37,432 nucleotides of DNA, taken from Pseudoxanthomonas sp. GTDB lineage: Bacteria > Pseudomonadota > Gammaproteobacteria > Xanthomonadales > Xanthomonadaceae. The stretch is taken from assembly GCF_024710765.1 (NCBI RefSeq), contig NZ_JANJUE010000227.1, positions 1-37,432 of the forward strand, written 5' to 3'. This document shows positions 7,275 through 16,635 of this stretch, one piece after another. A program made the translations under genes and the position numbers. The notes under the pieces were generated by a model, which saw only the letters and a program-made list of their open reading frames with translations, had not been told where the DNA came from and did not search any database. How positions within the stretch are numbered: the stretch's first letter is position 1; each line of letters opens with the position of its first letter.

Positions 7275-8090
7275 TCAGCGCAGCCGGCCGAGTTGGATGG
7301 CTTTCAGGCGGTCATCGGCCGTGCGGGCCACATCGCTGCCCGGATAGCGGTTGACCACGTCGGCCAGGGTCCGTTCGGCCGCGTCGACCTTGCCGAGGCC
7401 GTACTCGCACAGGCCCAGCTTGAGCAGCGAGCCGGGCGCCTTGTCGTGGGTCGGATAGCGGTCCATCAGCGCGCGGAACTGCTCCGCGGCCAGGGCGTAG
7501 TTCTGGGTGACGTAGTAGCTTTCTCCCAGCCAGTACAGCGCATTCGGCGCATACACACCGCTGGGGTAGGCCTGCAGGAAGGCGGTGAACAACTGCGCCG
7601 AACCGACGTAGTCGCCGGACTTCAGCTTGTCGAATGCCTGGTTGTAGGCGGTGCGCTCGTCCCCCGCCTGCGCCAGGGAGCCCGGGTCGCCATGCACGGA
7701 CGGCGCCGGTTCGACGACTTTCGTCGCCGCCGACGGCGGCGTTGCCGGAAGCGCCGGGGTGCCAGCCGGTGCGGTGACCGGTGGGATGCCGCCGCCTTCC
7801 ATGCGGTTCAGCCGGCCGTCCAGATCCAGGTACTGGTCACGGTTGCGCTGCTGCTGTTCCTGCAGATCGTGCTGGAGCTTTTCCAGCTGCGCGCGCAGTT
7901 CGCGGATTTCGCCTTCCTGCTGGCTCAGCCGGTTCAGCAGGTCCATGTTGGCCTGCGAATTGTTGGCTTTGGCCTCCAGGGCGCTGACGCGGTCCGCCAG
8001 GCTCTGGCGCTGCGCCCAGGCTGGAGCGGCGGCCACCAGGGCCGCCGCCGTGACCAGCAGGAAACGCTTGCCGATCGACATCGCGCTCAT
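7275..8090 (-). CDS. cpoB: cell division coordinator CpoB (YbgF), periplasmic TPR protein
   Basis: Periplasmic protein that couples Tol-Pal outer-membrane constriction to septal peptidoglycan synthesis through TolA and PBP1B. 271 residues. It has a signal peptide (KRFLLVTAAALVAAAPAWAQ). A coiled-coil trimerisation segment follows (LADRVSALEAKANNSQANM through about residue 100, Gln/Glu/Leu-rich heptads). Then comes a Pro/Ala linker, and at the C-terminus three TPR units (YNQAFDKLKSGDYVGSA, ALYWLGESYYVTQNYALAAE and LLKLGLCEYGLGKVDAAE). It starts 3 bases after the pal stop, so translation is likely coupled. A second ATG three codons in is an alternative start. It ends the tol-pal operon. Confidence 0.95.
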   Translation of the reverse strand: MSAMSIGKRFLLVTAAALVAAAPAWAQRQSLADRVSALEAKANNSQANMDLLNRLSQQEGEIRELRAQLEKLQHDLQEQQQRNRDQYLDLDGRLNRMEGGGIPPVTAPAGTPALPATPPSAATKVVEPAPSVHGDPGSLAQAGDERTAYNQAFDKLKSGDYVGSAQLFTAFLQAYPSGVYAPNALYWLGESYYVTQNYALAAEQFRALMDRYPTHDKAPGSLLKLGLCEYGLGKVDAAERTLADVVNRYPGSDVARTADDRLKAIQLGRLR

Positions 8091-8093
8091 CGC

Positions 8094-8609
8094 TTACTTC
8101 GCGGTGTAGACGATCTCGACGCGACGGTTCTGCGCCCAGCAAGACTCGTTGGACTCGGTGCAGATCGGACGCTCTTCACCGTAGCTCACCACGCTCAGCT
8201 GGCTGCCGGAACCGCCATTGGCCTGCAGCGCGGACGATACGGCGTTACCGCGGCGCTCGCCCAAGCCCTGGTTGTAGGCGCGGCTGCCGCGCTCGTCGGC
8301 ATGGCCTTCCAGGGTGATGCGCGAGGACGGGCGGTCACGCAGGTACTTGGCGTGGCAACCCATGATCGCCTGGAATTCGGGCTTCAGCGAATCCTGGTCC
8401 AGGTCGAAGTAGACCACGCGCTGGCGCAGGCAGGCGTCGGTGTCCAGGTCGTTCGGGCCATAGACGCCGGACGTGGTGGGTTCGGGCTGGGTGGTCGGCG
8501 CGGTGGTGGTGGTATCGGTCGGCGGGGTCTCCTTGACCGCCTTCTTGCAACCGGCCAGCACGGCCACGGACATCAGGGACAGCATCAAAACACGGGCAGT
8601 CTTGTTCAT
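8094..8609 (-). CDS. pal: peptidoglycan-associated outer-membrane lipoprotein Pal
   Basis: Outer-membrane lipoprotein that binds peptidoglycan and the TolB propeller. 171 residues. The lipoprotein signal MNKTARVLMLSLMSVAVLAGC has lipobox LAGC with the lipidated Cys at residue 21. A Thr/Pro linker leads to the OmpA-like peptidoglycan-binding domain, with VVYFDLDQDSL, ITLEGHADERGSRAYNQGLG and NRRVEIVY. Asp and Arg of the GHADERG loop and NRRVE segment bind diaminopimelate. I chose the ATG at 8609 over the one six bases upstream because AAGGA then lies at proper spacing; for the upstream ATG the Shine-Dalgarno would touch the codon. Two extra cysteines (CTESNESC) near the C-terminus may form a disulfide. 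Confidence 0.96.
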   Translation of the reverse strand: MNKTARVLMLSLMSVAVLAGCKKAVKETPPTDTTTTAPTTQPEPTTSGVYGPNDLDTDACLRQRVVYFDLDQDSLKPEFQAIMGCHAKYLRDRPSSRITLEGHADERGSRAYNQGLGERRGNAVSSALQANGGSGSQLSVVSYGEERPICTESNESCWAQNRRVEIVYTAK

Positions 8610-8661
8610 CGTCATTCCTTCGGCTTCTCGCAGGGATGGGGGTAAAACCGTAGACGTCATC

Positions 8662-9981
8662 TTAACGCTTTGCACGGTACGGAGACCATGCCGGCTCGCG
8701 TACGTCGCCATCGGCCAGCACCAGCCGCTGGCGGACCCGGCCGTCGGCGGAGACCGCATACAGTACGCCTCTTCCCCCTTCGCGGGCGGCATAGAGGACC
8801 ATGCTGGCATTGGGTGCAAAGCTCGGGGACTCGTCCAGCGAGCCCGGCGACAGGGTCGACCAGCGCGGCGAACCCAGGCTGCGATCCATCAGCGCGATGC
8901 GGTAGGTGTTGCCGCTGCCCTGCGCGACCGCAATTTTCTTGCCGTCGTAGGAGATCTTGGGCGAGGCGTTGTAGCTGCCTTCAAACGTAACCCGGCTCGC
9001 GGATCCGCCGCTGGCCGGCACCTGGTAGATCTGCGGGCGACCGCCGCGGTCCGAGGTGAAGTAGAGGGTGGCGCCGTCCGGGCTCCAGACCGGCTCGGTG
9101 TCGATGCTGGACTGGTTGGTCAACTGGCGCAGTTGCCGACTGGCGATGTCCATCACGTAGATTTCCGGGTTGCCGCTGCGCGACAGGGTCAGCGCCAGGC
9201 GACCGCCGTCGGGCGAGAACGAGGGCGAACCATTGATGCCGCGGAAGCCTGAGACCTTCTGGCGCGCGCCGGTGGTGATGTCCTGGATGAAGATGGCCGA
9301 GTTGCCGCCTTCATAGCTCACATATGCCAGGCGGCGGCCGTCCGGACTCCAGGACGGCGACAGCAGCGGCTCGGAGGACCGCACCACGGTCTGCGGATTG
9401 AAACCGTCCGAGTCGGCGATCATCAGCGCGTACCTGGCGCCCTTGCCAGCGCCGCTGGCGGTGACGTAGGCGATCCGGGTCCAGAACGCGCCCGGAATGC
9501 CCAGGATCTTCTCGTAGATGGCATCGGCCATCTGGTGGGCGACGTCGCGCATGGCGTTGGCGCGCGCCGTCATCGCCAGCCCGAGCAGGCGCTCCTGCTT
9601 GGCGACGTCGAACAGTTCGTATTCCACCCGGTAGCCACCGTCGCCGGCGTCCACCACGCGTCCCACGACGAGGTAGTTCTGCTTGAGCGCGCGCCAGGTC
9701 GGGTACTGGATTTCACCGCCCCGGGTCGGGCGCTCGACGATGCTGGCCTCCGGCAAGGTCCGGAATGAGCCGGAGCGCTCCAGGTCCGCACGCACTACGC
9801 CCGCGACGTCGGTCTGCGGTGCGCCGGCGGAACCCTGGTAGGGCATCGGCACGACGGTGATGGGCAAGGCCGAGGCGTTGCCGCCGATGATGTCGATGTC
9901 CAGGCCGCGCTCCTGGGCGGCAGCGGCGAACGACAGCAGCAGGAGGGTCAGGGCGGAAAGCCAGCGTGGCAACATTTTCAT
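8662..9981 (-). CDS. tolB: Tol-Pal system periplasmic protein TolB
   Basis: Periplasmic propeller that cycles between Pal and TolA. 439 residues. The signal peptide MKMLPRWLSALTLLLLSFAAAAQ is followed by the short TolA-binding N-terminal strand and an alpha/beta domain (ITVVPMPYQG, VVRADLERSG, FDVAKQERLLG). The C-terminal six-bladed propeller has repeated WSPDG motifs (SWSPDGRRLAYVS, SFSPDGGRLALT, VWSPDGATLYFTSDRGG). It ends at TAA 8662. The start at 9981 is chosen because the signal peptide begins there; the 23 codons further upstream do not resemble coding sequence. No strong Shine-Dalgarno is visible. Confidence 0.97.
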   Translation of the reverse strand: MKMLPRWLSALTLLLLSFAAAAQERGLDIDIIGGNASALPITVVPMPYQGSAGAPQTDVAGVVRADLERSGSFRTLPEASIVERPTRGGEIQYPTWRALKQNYLVVGRVVDAGDGGYRVEYELFDVAKQERLLGLAMTARANAMRDVAHQMADAIYEKILGIPGAFWTRIAYVTASGAGKGARYALMIADSDGFNPQTVVRSSEPLLSPSWSPDGRRLAYVSYEGGNSAIFIQDITTGARQKVSGFRGINGSPSFSPDGGRLALTLSRSGNPEIYVMDIASRQLRQLTNQSSIDTEPVWSPDGATLYFTSDRGGRPQIYQVPASGGSASRVTFEGSYNASPKISYDGKKIAVAQGSGNTYRIALMDRSLGSPRWSTLSPGSLDESPSFAPNASMVLYAAREGGRGVLYAVSADGRVRQRLVLADGDVREPAWSPYRAKR

Positions 9982-10053
9982 GGCAGGTCGGGGATTCTCG
10001 GTCTGTCTGAACGGGAAGGGATACCAGCTTGCGCGTGAACGTTTTCGCAATCA

Positions 10054-10069
10054 TGAACGAAGCCGTTCA
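10054..10069 (-). other. small stem-loop in the tolA-tolB spacer
   Basis: TGAACG-AAGC-CGTTCA is a 6-bp stem with a four-base loop in the 102-base tolA-tolB gap, just after the tolA stop. No T run follows. It may be an mRNA processing or stability structure inside the operon. Confidence 0.35.
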
Positions 10070-10083
10070 GGTCCGCGATTCTG

Positions 10084-11094
10084 TCAGCGTTCCTGCGCTT
10101 CGAATGTGAAAAACAAGGTCCGCGAGAACACGCTTTCAAAACCCCGGTAGGGCAATGGTTGCGCCAGCAGGACCGCGGCTTCGATCGACCGCCGTCCCGC
10201 CTCGTCGTAAGGGCAACTGGAATCGACCTTGGCGTCGATGACTTCGCCGCCCGGCAACTGGCGGATGGTGATACGGCAACGCTGGCCCAGCGGCACGGTA
10301 TCGGGTCGGTTCCACTTGTCGCTCACGGCGCGCTGGATCGCCGCCGCGTACTGGGCGGTCAAGTCGTTGCTGGTGCCGCCCTGCCCCGGTTGGCCGCTGG
10401 CCCGGCTGGTGGCCGGGGTGGCCGCACTTGCGGTCGCGGCGGCGCGCTGGGACTGCACGTTCTGCAACTGGCGCAGCTTCTGTTCGGCCATCTGCGCCTC
10501 GCGCGCGGCCTGTTCCCGGCGACGGCGGAGATCGGCCAGCTTCTTGTCGCGCTCGGCCTCTTCCTGCTGCTTGGCCAGCCGCTGCTTGCGCTCCGCTTCC
10601 TGCTGGCGCTCGCGCTCGGTCAGGTCGATTTGCTCCTGGCGACGCTTTTCTTCCTGCTCCTCCAGCGCCTTCTGCTGGGAAATGGCCAACCGGCTGGCGG
10701 CGTCCTGATCCTCGGTATCCGGCACCGGGATGCGCTCCTGGGCCTGTTGCTGCGGCGCCACCGGCGAATCCTGCGGACGCGGCTCGGGCAGCGGTTGCGG
10801 TGGCGGCACCGTCTCTTCCTCGGCGGTTTCCTCGATCGGCGTCGGCATCGGCTCCGGCTTGGGCGCATTCTCCATCGCGCGCTGGGCGGCACGGATGTCG
10901 GCGCTGGAGATTTCCAGCGAGGCTTCGATCACCGGCGAACCGGCGGCCGCCTCGAAGTTGTGCGAGGGCGACCAGAGGTAGGCCGCCAGGAACAGCAGCG
11001 CGATCAGTACATGCACACCGATCGCCAGTGCGATCGGAACGGCGAGATCGTCCTGGTCGGGCCGATGCCGGGGCGGGAGCGCGTCAGCGTGCAT
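10084..11094 (-). CDS. tolA: cell envelope integrity protein TolA
   Basis: Inner-membrane-anchored periplasm-spanning protein driven by TolQR. 336 residues. There is a short cytoplasmic N-terminus, then one transmembrane helix (VPIALAIGVHVLIALLFLAAYLW). A proline-rich section precedes a long charged helix (EEQEEKRRQEQIDLTERERQ, EAERKQRLAKQQEEAERDKK) and a Gly/Ser/Ala linker. The C-terminal globular domain (AAAIQRAVSDKWNRP, CRITIRQLPGGEVIDAKVDS) carries two cysteines as usual. The chosen ATG at 11094 overlaps the tolR stop by 11 bases and has GGGTGG upstream; an in-frame GTG at 11100 would add two residues. The overlap indicates coupled translation. Confidence 0.95.
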   Translation of the reverse strand: MHADALPPRHRPDQDDLAVPIALAIGVHVLIALLFLAAYLWSPSHNFEAAAGSPVIEASLEISSADIRAAQRAMENAPKPEPMPTPIEETAEEETVPPPQPLPEPRPQDSPVAPQQQAQERIPVPDTEDQDAASRLAISQQKALEEQEEKRRQEQIDLTERERQQEAERKQRLAKQQEEAERDKKLADLRRRREQAAREAQMAEQKLRQLQNVQSQRAAATASAATPATSRASGQPGQGGTSNDLTAQYAAAIQRAVSDKWNRPDTVPLGQRCRITIRQLPGGEVIDAKVDSSCPYDEAGRRSIEAAVLLAQPLPYRGFESVFSRTLFFTFEAQER

Positions 11095-11524
11095 TGCCAC
11101 CCGGCTGGCTCATCAGGCCGACTTTCTTCACCCCGGCCTGCTGCAGCATCACCATCGTGTCCATGACGCGCTGGTAATCCGAGGCGCCCGGCGCGGCGAC
11201 GAACACCGGCGCCTCCGGGTTCTGGCTGACGAAGGCCTTCAGCTTGGCGGCCAGGGTCGGGCCATCCAAACGCTCCGGCTTGCCGCTTTCCAGGGTCAGC
11301 GTGTAGGCGCCATCGGCGCCGACACTGACGATGATCGGATCCTTCTTGCTCTCGACCGAACGGGCGTTCGATTTCGGCAGATCCACGTCCACGCTGAGGG
11401 TCAACAATGGAGCGGTCACCATGAAGATGATGAGCAGCACCAGCATCACGTCGATGTACGGCACGACGTTGATTTCGGATTTGAGCTTGCGGCGCTTGCG
11501 CACGCGGGAAATGGCGGCGGTCAT
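11084..11524 (-). CDS. tolR: Tol-Pal system proton channel subunit TolR (ExbD family)
   Basis: 146 residues. The single N-terminal transmembrane helix contains the protonatable aspartate in PYIDVMLVLLIIFMVTAPL, the hallmark of TolR/ExbD stators. The periplasmic domain has the LDLPKS-like VDVDLPKS segment and an ExbD/TolR fold, ending QQAGVKKVGLM. With TolQ it uses the proton gradient to move TolA. It starts 12 bases after the tolQ stop and overlaps tolA. Confidence 0.96.
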   Translation of the reverse strand: MTAAISRVRKRRKLKSEINVVPYIDVMLVLLIIFMVTAPLLTLSVDVDLPKSNARSVESKKDPIIVSVGADGAYTLTLESGKPERLDGPTLAAKLKAFVSQNPEAPVFVAAPGASDYQRVMDTMVMLQQAGVKKVGLMSQPGGNAR

Positions 11525-11536
11525 GGTGGACTCCGC

Positions 11537-12304
11537 TTATTCGTCGCCCGAGGACTGGCGCTGCAGGATCGAGCTGAACTCCTCGGCGAAGGTTTCATAC
11601 CGCACCGAGATGCGCTCGACCCGGGTGGTGAAGCGGTTGTAGGCCCACACCGCCGGAATTGCCACGAACAGGCCGATGGCGGTGGCGAACAGGGCTTCGG
11701 AGATACCTGGTGCGACCGAGGCGATGCCGGCCTGTTCGCCGCTGTTGAGCATGTCGTGCATGGTGACCATGATGCCGAACACGGTGCCGACCAGGCCGAC
11801 ATAGGGCGCGGTCGAGCCGATGTTGGCCAGCAGTTCCAGATTCCTTTCCAGCTGATCGACTTCGCGCGCATAGGTCGCGCGCATCGCGCGCTGGGCACCC
11901 TCCAGCTGGGCGCGCGGGTCCAGCTTGCGCTTGTCGCGCAGGCGGGCGAATTCGCGGAAACCGGCCTCGAAAATGGCCTCCAGGCCACTCACCACCCGGT
12001 TGCGATCGGCAGCACTGGCGTACAGCTTGCTCAGCTCGGCGCCGGACCAGAAGCGGCTCTCGAAGTCGTCCGCGTCGCGGTTGGCGGCCTTGAACACGCG
12101 CGCCTTGCGGAAAATGATGATCCAGCTGATCAGCGAGCCGACCAGCAGCAGCACCACGATCAGCTTGACCGGCAGACTGGCCTTGAGCATCAGCTCCAGG
12201 TAGTTGATGCCGCTGTGGGCGGTGGCGGCGGTCGCCTGTACGGCGGCGGCGGCGGTGTCCTCGGGCAGGGCTTCGACCACGGCGGCCAGGAGCGGTGCGA
12301 TCAT
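11537..12304 (-). CDS. tolQ: Tol-Pal system motor subunit TolQ (MotA/ExbB family)
   Basis: Inner-membrane pentameric stator subunit, 255 residues with three transmembrane segments: LPVKLIVVLLLVGSLISWII near residue 45-65, then NIGSTAPYVGLVGTVFGIM, and ATAIGLFVAIPAVWAYNRF. The second and third contain the conserved Thr/Pro-rich lining of the proton path (GLVGTVFGI, AIPAVWAYN). The N-terminus has an additional acidic/Ala-rich stretch before TM1, longer than in E. coli TolQ (about 230 residues). The start ATG at 12304 follows 27 bases after the ybgC stop. Confidence 0.96.
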   Translation of the reverse strand: MIAPLLAAVVEALPEDTAAAAVQATAATAHSGINYLELMLKASLPVKLIVVLLLVGSLISWIIIFRKARVFKAANRDADDFESRFWSGAELSKLYASAADRNRVVSGLEAIFEAGFREFARLRDKRKLDPRAQLEGAQRAMRATYAREVDQLERNLELLANIGSTAPYVGLVGTVFGIMVTMHDMLNSGEQAGIASVAPGISEALFATAIGLFVAIPAVWAYNRFTTRVERISVRYETFAEEFSSILQRQSSGDE

Positions 12305-12331
12305 CCGGTATTCCTCGATGTTTCGGATTGG

Positions 12332-12778
12332 TCAGTTCGGTGTTTCGAACAGCTTGAATTCTTCGTACAACGCATCGGGCAGCGGTTTGGGTCTGAATCC
12401 CGCAGCGCCCAGCGCCGCCACCTTCACCTCCGCCGTGAGCAGGACCTCCTCGCCGCGCAGGATGCGCTGGGCGAAGACGACGCTGGCCCGCTTGCACTGG
12501 CGCAACGCCAGTTCCACCCGCAGCAGGTCGTCCAGGCGCGCCGGTTTCAGGAAATCCAGCGTCATCGCGCGGACCGCGAAGACCAGATCATGGTCCCCGC
12601 GCAGCCGTTCCTGACTGTGGCCGCGCGCACGCAGCCATTCCGTCCGCGCGCGTTCCAGGAACGCCACGTACTGCGCGTGGTAGACCACGCCGCCAGCGTC
12701 GGTATCTTCCCAATAGACGCGTGTCGGCCAACTGAATAGCCGGGAAACCGCGTCATTGGTCTGCGATTGGGCGCTCAA
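12332..12778 (-). CDS. ybgC: Tol-Pal-associated acyl-CoA thioesterase YbgC
   Basis: Hotdog-fold thioesterase of the 4-hydroxybenzoyl-CoA thioesterase group, acting on short acyl-CoA/ACP and placed at the head of tol operons. 148 residues. The active-site block VYWEDTDAGGVVYHAQYVAFLERARTEWLR is nearly the E. coli YbgC pattern, with catalytic Asp in EDTDAGG. The following strands (FLKPARLDDLLRVE and CKRASVVFAQRIL) complete the hotdog. It lies 42 bases after ruvB, so it may share a transcript with it. Confidence 0.95.
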   Translation of the reverse strand: MSAQSQTNDAVSRLFSWPTRVYWEDTDAGGVVYHAQYVAFLERARTEWLRARGHSQERLRGDHDLVFAVRAMTLDFLKPARLDDLLRVELALRQCKRASVVFAQRILRGEEVLLTAEVKVAALGAAGFRPKPLPDALYEEFKLFETPN

Positions 12779-12820
12779 GGGCAGGCGGCTCCGGAAAGAA
12801 CGGGGGATCGGGCCATCGGG

Positions 12821-13861
12821 TCAGAACAGCGCTTCGCTGCCGGCGCCGCCCTGTTCCTGCTCCCGGCGCGGCTTGAGCCCGAGATGGCGGTAGGCCTTGG
12901 AGGTGGCCATGCGGCCACGCGCGGTGCGGATCAGGTAGCCCTGCTGGATCAGGTACGGCTCGATGACATCCTCCAGGGTGCCGCGTTCCTCGGACAGCGC
13001 GGCGGCCAGCGACTCCACGCCCACCGGCCCGCCATCGAAACTGTCGATGATGGTCCGCAGCATGCGCCGATCCAGCTCGTCGAAGCCCTCCGGGTCGACC
13101 TTCAGCATCTGCATGGCGGCGTCGGCGACCATGCGATCGATATGGCCGGTGGCACGCACCTGGGCATAGTCGCGGACCCGCCGCAGCAGCCGGTTGGCGA
13201 TGCGCGGGGTGCCGCGCGAGCGTCGCGCGATCTCCGCCGCGCCCTCCGGCTCGCAGGGAATGTCCAGGATGCGGGCGGAGCGGCGCACGATGCTGGTCAG
13301 CTCCTCGGTGCTGTAGAACTCCAGCCGCTGGACGATGCCGAAGCGATCCCGCAGCGGCGCGGTCAGCAGGCCGGCGCGGGTGGTCGCGCCCACCAGGGTG
13401 AACGGCGGCAGATCCAGCTTGATCGAGCGCGCCGCGGGGCCCTCGCCGATCATGATGTCGATCTGGAAATCCTCCATGGCCGGGTACAGCACTTCCTCGA
13501 CCACCGGCGACAGGCGATGGATTTCATCCACGAACAACACGTCGTGCGGCTGCAGGTTGGTCAGCAGCGCGGCCAGGTCGCCGGCCTTCTCGATGACCGG
13601 CCCCGAGGTCACCCGCATGTTGACGCCCAGTTCGTTGGCGATGACGTGGCTCAGGGTGGTCTTGCCCAGACCGGGCGGCCCGAAGATGAGGACGTGATCC
13701 AGCGCCTCGCCGCGCCCCTTGGCCGCCTGGATGTAGATATCCAGTTGTTCCCGCACCGGCTTCTGGCCGAGATATTCGTCCAGCCGCTTGGGCCGGATGC
13801 TGGCCTCGATGGCTTCGTCTTCCCGGGTCGCGCCGGAGGCGATGATGCGGTCTTCGGTCAT
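12821..13861 (-). CDS. ruvB: Holliday junction branch migration ATPase RuvB
   Basis: Hexameric AAA+ motor that drives branch migration with RuvA. 346 residues. It opens [15 protein letters not shown]. Walker A is GPPGLGKTT and Walker B is LFVDEIHRL. Sensor 1 is in [12 protein letters not shown], and sensor 2 is the arginine in [19 protein letters not shown]-terminal winged helix ends [14 protein letters not shown] chose the ATG at 13861; six more codons upstream to 13879 are open but not family-like. It is separated from ruvA by kup, and a terminator lies just upstream, so it probably has its own promoter. Confidence 0.97.
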   Translation of the reverse strand: MTEDRIIASGATREDEAIEASIRPKRLDEYLGQKPVREQLDIYIQAAKGRGEALDHVLIFGPPGLGKTTLSHVIANELGVNMRVTSGPVIEKAGDLAALLTNLQPHDVLFVDEIHRLSPVVEEVLYPAMEDFQIDIMIGEGPAARSIKLDLPPFTLVGATTRAGLLTAPLRDRFGIVQRLEFYSTEELTSIVRRSARILDIPCEPEGAAEIARRSRGTPRIANRLLRRVRDYAQVRATGHIDRMVADAAMQMLKVDPEGFDELDRRMLRTIIDSFDGGPVGVESLAAALSEERGTLEDVIEPYLIQQGYLIRTARGRMATSKAYRHLGLKPRREQEQGGAGSEALF

Positions 13862-13888
13862 GCCGCCATTATGGGGCAAACCGCCATG

Positions 13889-13924
13889 GAAAAAGGGCCG
13901 GAGGCTGATGCCGCCCGGCCCCTT
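13889..13924 (-). terminator. kup terminator
   Basis: On the minus strand AAGGGG-CCGG pairs with CCGG-CCC-TTTTT through a 13-base loop, a 7-bp GC stem with GT/AT extension and a terminal T run. It lies about 30 bases after the kup stop and upstream of the ruvB start. This argues that ruvB is transcribed separately from kup. Confidence 0.8.
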
Positions 13925-13951
13925 CGGACATGCCCGCGCGCCGGCCGCGGC

Positions 13952-15889
13952 TCAGATCTCCACCTGCGCGCCCAGTTCGACCAGGCGGTTGCCCGGAATG
14001 CGGAAGAACCCGGTCGCCGGCGCCGCGTTGCGGTGCATGACCGCGAACAGCTTGTCGCGCCAGACTGGCATGCCGCGGTGGGCGGTGGCGACGATGCTCT
14101 CGCGGCTGGCGAAATAGGTCGTCTCCATCGGATCGAAATAGATGCCGCCGCGATCGCAGGAGCGCATCAGCGCCTGCGGCACGTCCGGCGTCTCCATGAA
14201 GCCGAACTTGACGATCACCCGGTAGAACTCGTCGCCGATGGATTCGATCTTCAGGCGCTTTTCCATCGGTGCGAACGGCACCGGCAAAGTTTCCACGGTC
14301 AGGAACACGTTGCGCTCGTGCAGCACCTTGTTGTGCTTGAGGTTGTGCAGCAGCGCATGCGGGACCATGCCGGTCTGCGCGGTCAGGAACACCGCCGTGC
14401 CCGGCACCCGCACCGGCGGCGCCAGCATCAGGCCGGGCAGGAAGGTATCCAGCTGGATGCCTTCCTTGCGGATTTCCGCGCTGAGCAGTTCGCGGCCGCG
14501 GCGCCAGGTGCGCAGCAGGGTGAACACCACGATGCCCAGCACCACCGGGAACCAGGCCCCCTGGAAGAACTTGGCGCCGTTGGCGAACACGAAGCCCACG
14601 TCGACCACGAAGAACACCACGCACAGCGCGATGACCACGCCGCTGCCCTTCGGCCACAGCGCGCGCGCGACCAGCGCCAGCAGCAGGGTGTCGATCAGCA
14701 TGGTCGCCGACACCGAGATGCCGTAGGCGGCGGCCAGGCGGGTGGAATCCTGGAACATCAGCACCACGGCCAGGACCGCCACCATCAGGATCCAGTTGAT
14801 CCCGGGGATGTAGATCTGGCCGATGGTGTCGTGCGAGGTGTGCTTGATCTGCATGCGCGGGATGTAGCCCAGCTGCATGGCCTGGCGCGCCACCGAGAAC
14901 GCGCCGGTGATGACCGCCTGCGAGGCGATCACCGCCGCCAGGGTGGCCATCACGATCATTGGGTACAGCGCCCAGCGCGGCACCGCCTCGTAGAACGGAT
15001 TCACCACCGCCGCCGGATGTTCCAGCACGAACGCACCCTGCCCCAGGTAGTTCAGGAACAGGCACGGCAGCACCAAGATGTACCAGGCATAGCGGATCGG
15101 CTTGATGCCGAAATGGCCCATGTCCGCATACAGCGCCTCGCCGCCGGTCACCGCCAGCACCACCACGCCCAGGATCAGGACCGACTGCCAGCCGTGCTGG
15201 GCGAAGAAGCGCGCGCCCCACAGCGGGTTGAGCGCCTTCAGCACCTCCGGTGCGTCGACGATGTTGGCAATGCCGATGGCGCCGATGGACAGGAACCAGA
15301 TCATCATGATCGGGCCGAACACCCGCCCGACTTTCTGGGTGCCGAACCGCTGCACCATGAACACCGATAGCAGGATGACGATGGTGATCGGCACGATGAA
15401 GTGGGTCAGCCGGGGCGCCGCCACGCCCAGGCCCTCGACAGCGCCGAGCACGGTGATGGCGGGCGTGATGACGCCATCGCCGAAGAACAGCGAGGCGCCG
15501 AAGATGCCGAGGATGCCGACCACGTAGGCGGTCCGCGAGCCCTTCTTGAGGGTGCGCTGGGTCAGCGCCATCAGCGCCATGATGCCGCCCTCGCCCTCGT
15601 TGTCGGCGCGCATGATGATGGAGACGTACTTCACCGTCACCACGATCATCATCGCCCAGAACACCAGCGACAGGATGCCCAGCACGGTGTCGTGGTTGGC
15701 CTGCAGGTGGAAATGTTCGGAGAACGCTTCCTTCAGCGTGTACAGCGGGCTGGTGCCGATGTCGCCGAACACCACGCCGGCGGCGGCGATGACCAGGCCG
15801 GGCAGGCCCTGCGGCGTGCCGTGCGAATGGCCGTGGCCGTGGCCGCCTGAGGACGAAGCGGCCGAAGGGGAGGAAGCGGATGCGGACAT
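13952..15889 (-). CDS. kup: low-affinity potassium uptake protein Kup
   Basis: Proton-coupled potassium importer of the KUP/HAK/KT family in the inner membrane. 645 residues, with about twelve transmembrane helices followed by a cytoplasmic C-terminal domain. Diagnostic segments are [19 protein letters not shown] in TM1, [44 protein letters not shown] and YLGQGAFVL. The N-terminus before TM1 is unusually rich in Ser/Ala and then His/Gly ([10 protein letters not shown]). That could bind metal or simply be a variable tail. I chose the ATG at 15889; the 39 codons open upstream look noncoding. It lies between ruvA and ruvB on the same strand. Confidence 0.97.
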   Translation of the reverse strand: MSASASSPSAASSSGGHGHGHSHGTPQGLPGLVIAAAGVVFGDIGTSPLYTLKEAFSEHFHLQANHDTVLGILSLVFWAMMIVVTVKYVSIIMRADNEGEGGIMALMALTQRTLKKGSRTAYVVGILGIFGASLFFGDGVITPAITVLGAVEGLGVAAPRLTHFIVPITIVILLSVFMVQRFGTQKVGRVFGPIMMIWFLSIGAIGIANIVDAPEVLKALNPLWGARFFAQHGWQSVLILGVVVLAVTGGEALYADMGHFGIKPIRYAWYILVLPCLFLNYLGQGAFVLEHPAAVVNPFYEAVPRWALYPMIVMATLAAVIASQAVITGAFSVARQAMQLGYIPRMQIKHTSHDTIGQIYIPGINWILMVAVLAVVLMFQDSTRLAAAYGISVSATMLIDTLLLALVARALWPKGSGVVIALCVVFFVVDVGFVFANGAKFFQGAWFPVVLGIVVFTLLRTWRRGRELLSAEIRKEGIQLDTFLPGLMLAPPVRVPGTAVFLTAQTGMVPHALLHNLKHNKVLHERNVFLTVETLPVPFAPMEKRLKIESIGDEFYRVIVKFGFMETPDVPQALMRSCDRGGIYFDPMETTYFASRESIVATAHRGMPVWRDKLFAVMHRNAAPATGFFRIPGNRLVELGAQVEI

Positions 15890-15938
15890 GGCGGGATGCA
15901 GGCTAGCGCGCGTGAAGTGAGGAAAGGCTCTAAACAGT

Positions 15939-16523
15939 TCAGCGCAGGGCCGACTGCAGTGCCTTGCGGATGATGGTGGCCGCGTCGTCGCCGCTGCCGG
16001 TCGCATCGCGGGCCATGCGGGCGGCCTCGGCCGGCTTGTAGCCGAGCTGTTGCAAGGCGATGGTGGCCTCGGATTGCGGATCCACCGGCAGGCTGGCGCT
16101 CATGCCGCCGCCGCCGCCCAGATCGGCGGCGCGATCCCGCAGTTCCACCACGATGCGCTCGGCGGTCTTCTTGCCGATGCCGGGGATGCGGGTCAGCGCG
16201 GTCACGTCGCTGGCCTGCACCATCCGCGCGAACTCGTCGACGCTGACCCCGGACAGCACGGCCAGCGCGATCTTGGCGCCAATGCCGCTGACTTTCTGCA
16301 CGTCGCGGAACAGGCGGCGCTCGCCCTCGCGCAGGAAGCCATACAGCGAGACGCTGTCTTCCTTCTGCGCGTAGTGGGTGAACAGGGTGACCTCCCGGCC
16401 GATGTCGGGCAGGTCGTAGAAGGTGCTCATCGGCGCCTCCAGTTCATAGCCCACTCCGCCCACATCTATGATCAGCCACGGGGGCTGCTTGTGCGAAAGG
16501 ATGCCGCGCAGTCGTCCGATCAT
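15939..16523 (-). CDS. ruvA: Holliday junction branch migration complex subunit RuvA
   Basis: Tetrameric junction-binding protein that loads RuvB. 194 residues. Domain I, beginning MIGRLRGIL, has the OB fold. Domain II has two helix-hairpin-helix motifs ([13 protein letters not shown] and [21 protein letters not shown]). A flexible linker containing GGGGG precedes domain III ([20 protein letters not shown], the RuvB-binding UBA-like fold). The ATG has GGAGG at good spacing. The heptad-repeat element at 16540-16630 lies directly upstream of this Shine-Dalgarno. Confidence 0.96.
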   Translation of the reverse strand: MIGRLRGILSHKQPPWLIIDVGGVGYELEAPMSTFYDLPDIGREVTLFTHYAQKEDSVSLYGFLREGERRLFRDVQKVSGIGAKIALAVLSGVSVDEFARMVQASDVTALTRIPGIGKKTAERIVVELRDRAADLGGGGGMSASLPVDPQSEATIALQQLGYKPAEAARMARDATGSGDDAATIIRKALQSALR

Positions 16524-16539
16524 TTGGCCCTCCGGGCAC

Positions 16540-16630
16540 GGGATTGGGGATTCGGGATTGGGGATTGGCGACATGCGGACTTCCGCCGCGTCGCGCCGTT
16601 GCGAATCCCCAATCCCCAATCCCGAATCCC
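16540..16630. repeat. heptad-repeat inverted element in the ruvC-ruvA spacer
   Basis: Two 33-bp arms (16540-16572 and 16598-16630) are imperfect reverse complements with about four mismatches. Each arm is built of heptads of the form GGGATTG or GGGATTC. The 25-base core between them holds its own short dyad (GCGGA-CT-TCCGC). The full element could form a long stem. It fills the whole gap between the ruvC stop and the ruvA ribosome site. Confidence 0.92.
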
Positions 16631-16635
16631 GGACA

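Noticed and set aside
12767-15370. An 867-codon open frame on the plus strand opposite ruvB and kup
   Set aside because: Composition is His/Gln/Arg/Gly-rich without any domain, and it lies over two well-recognised minus-strand genes. High GC keeps antisense frames open.
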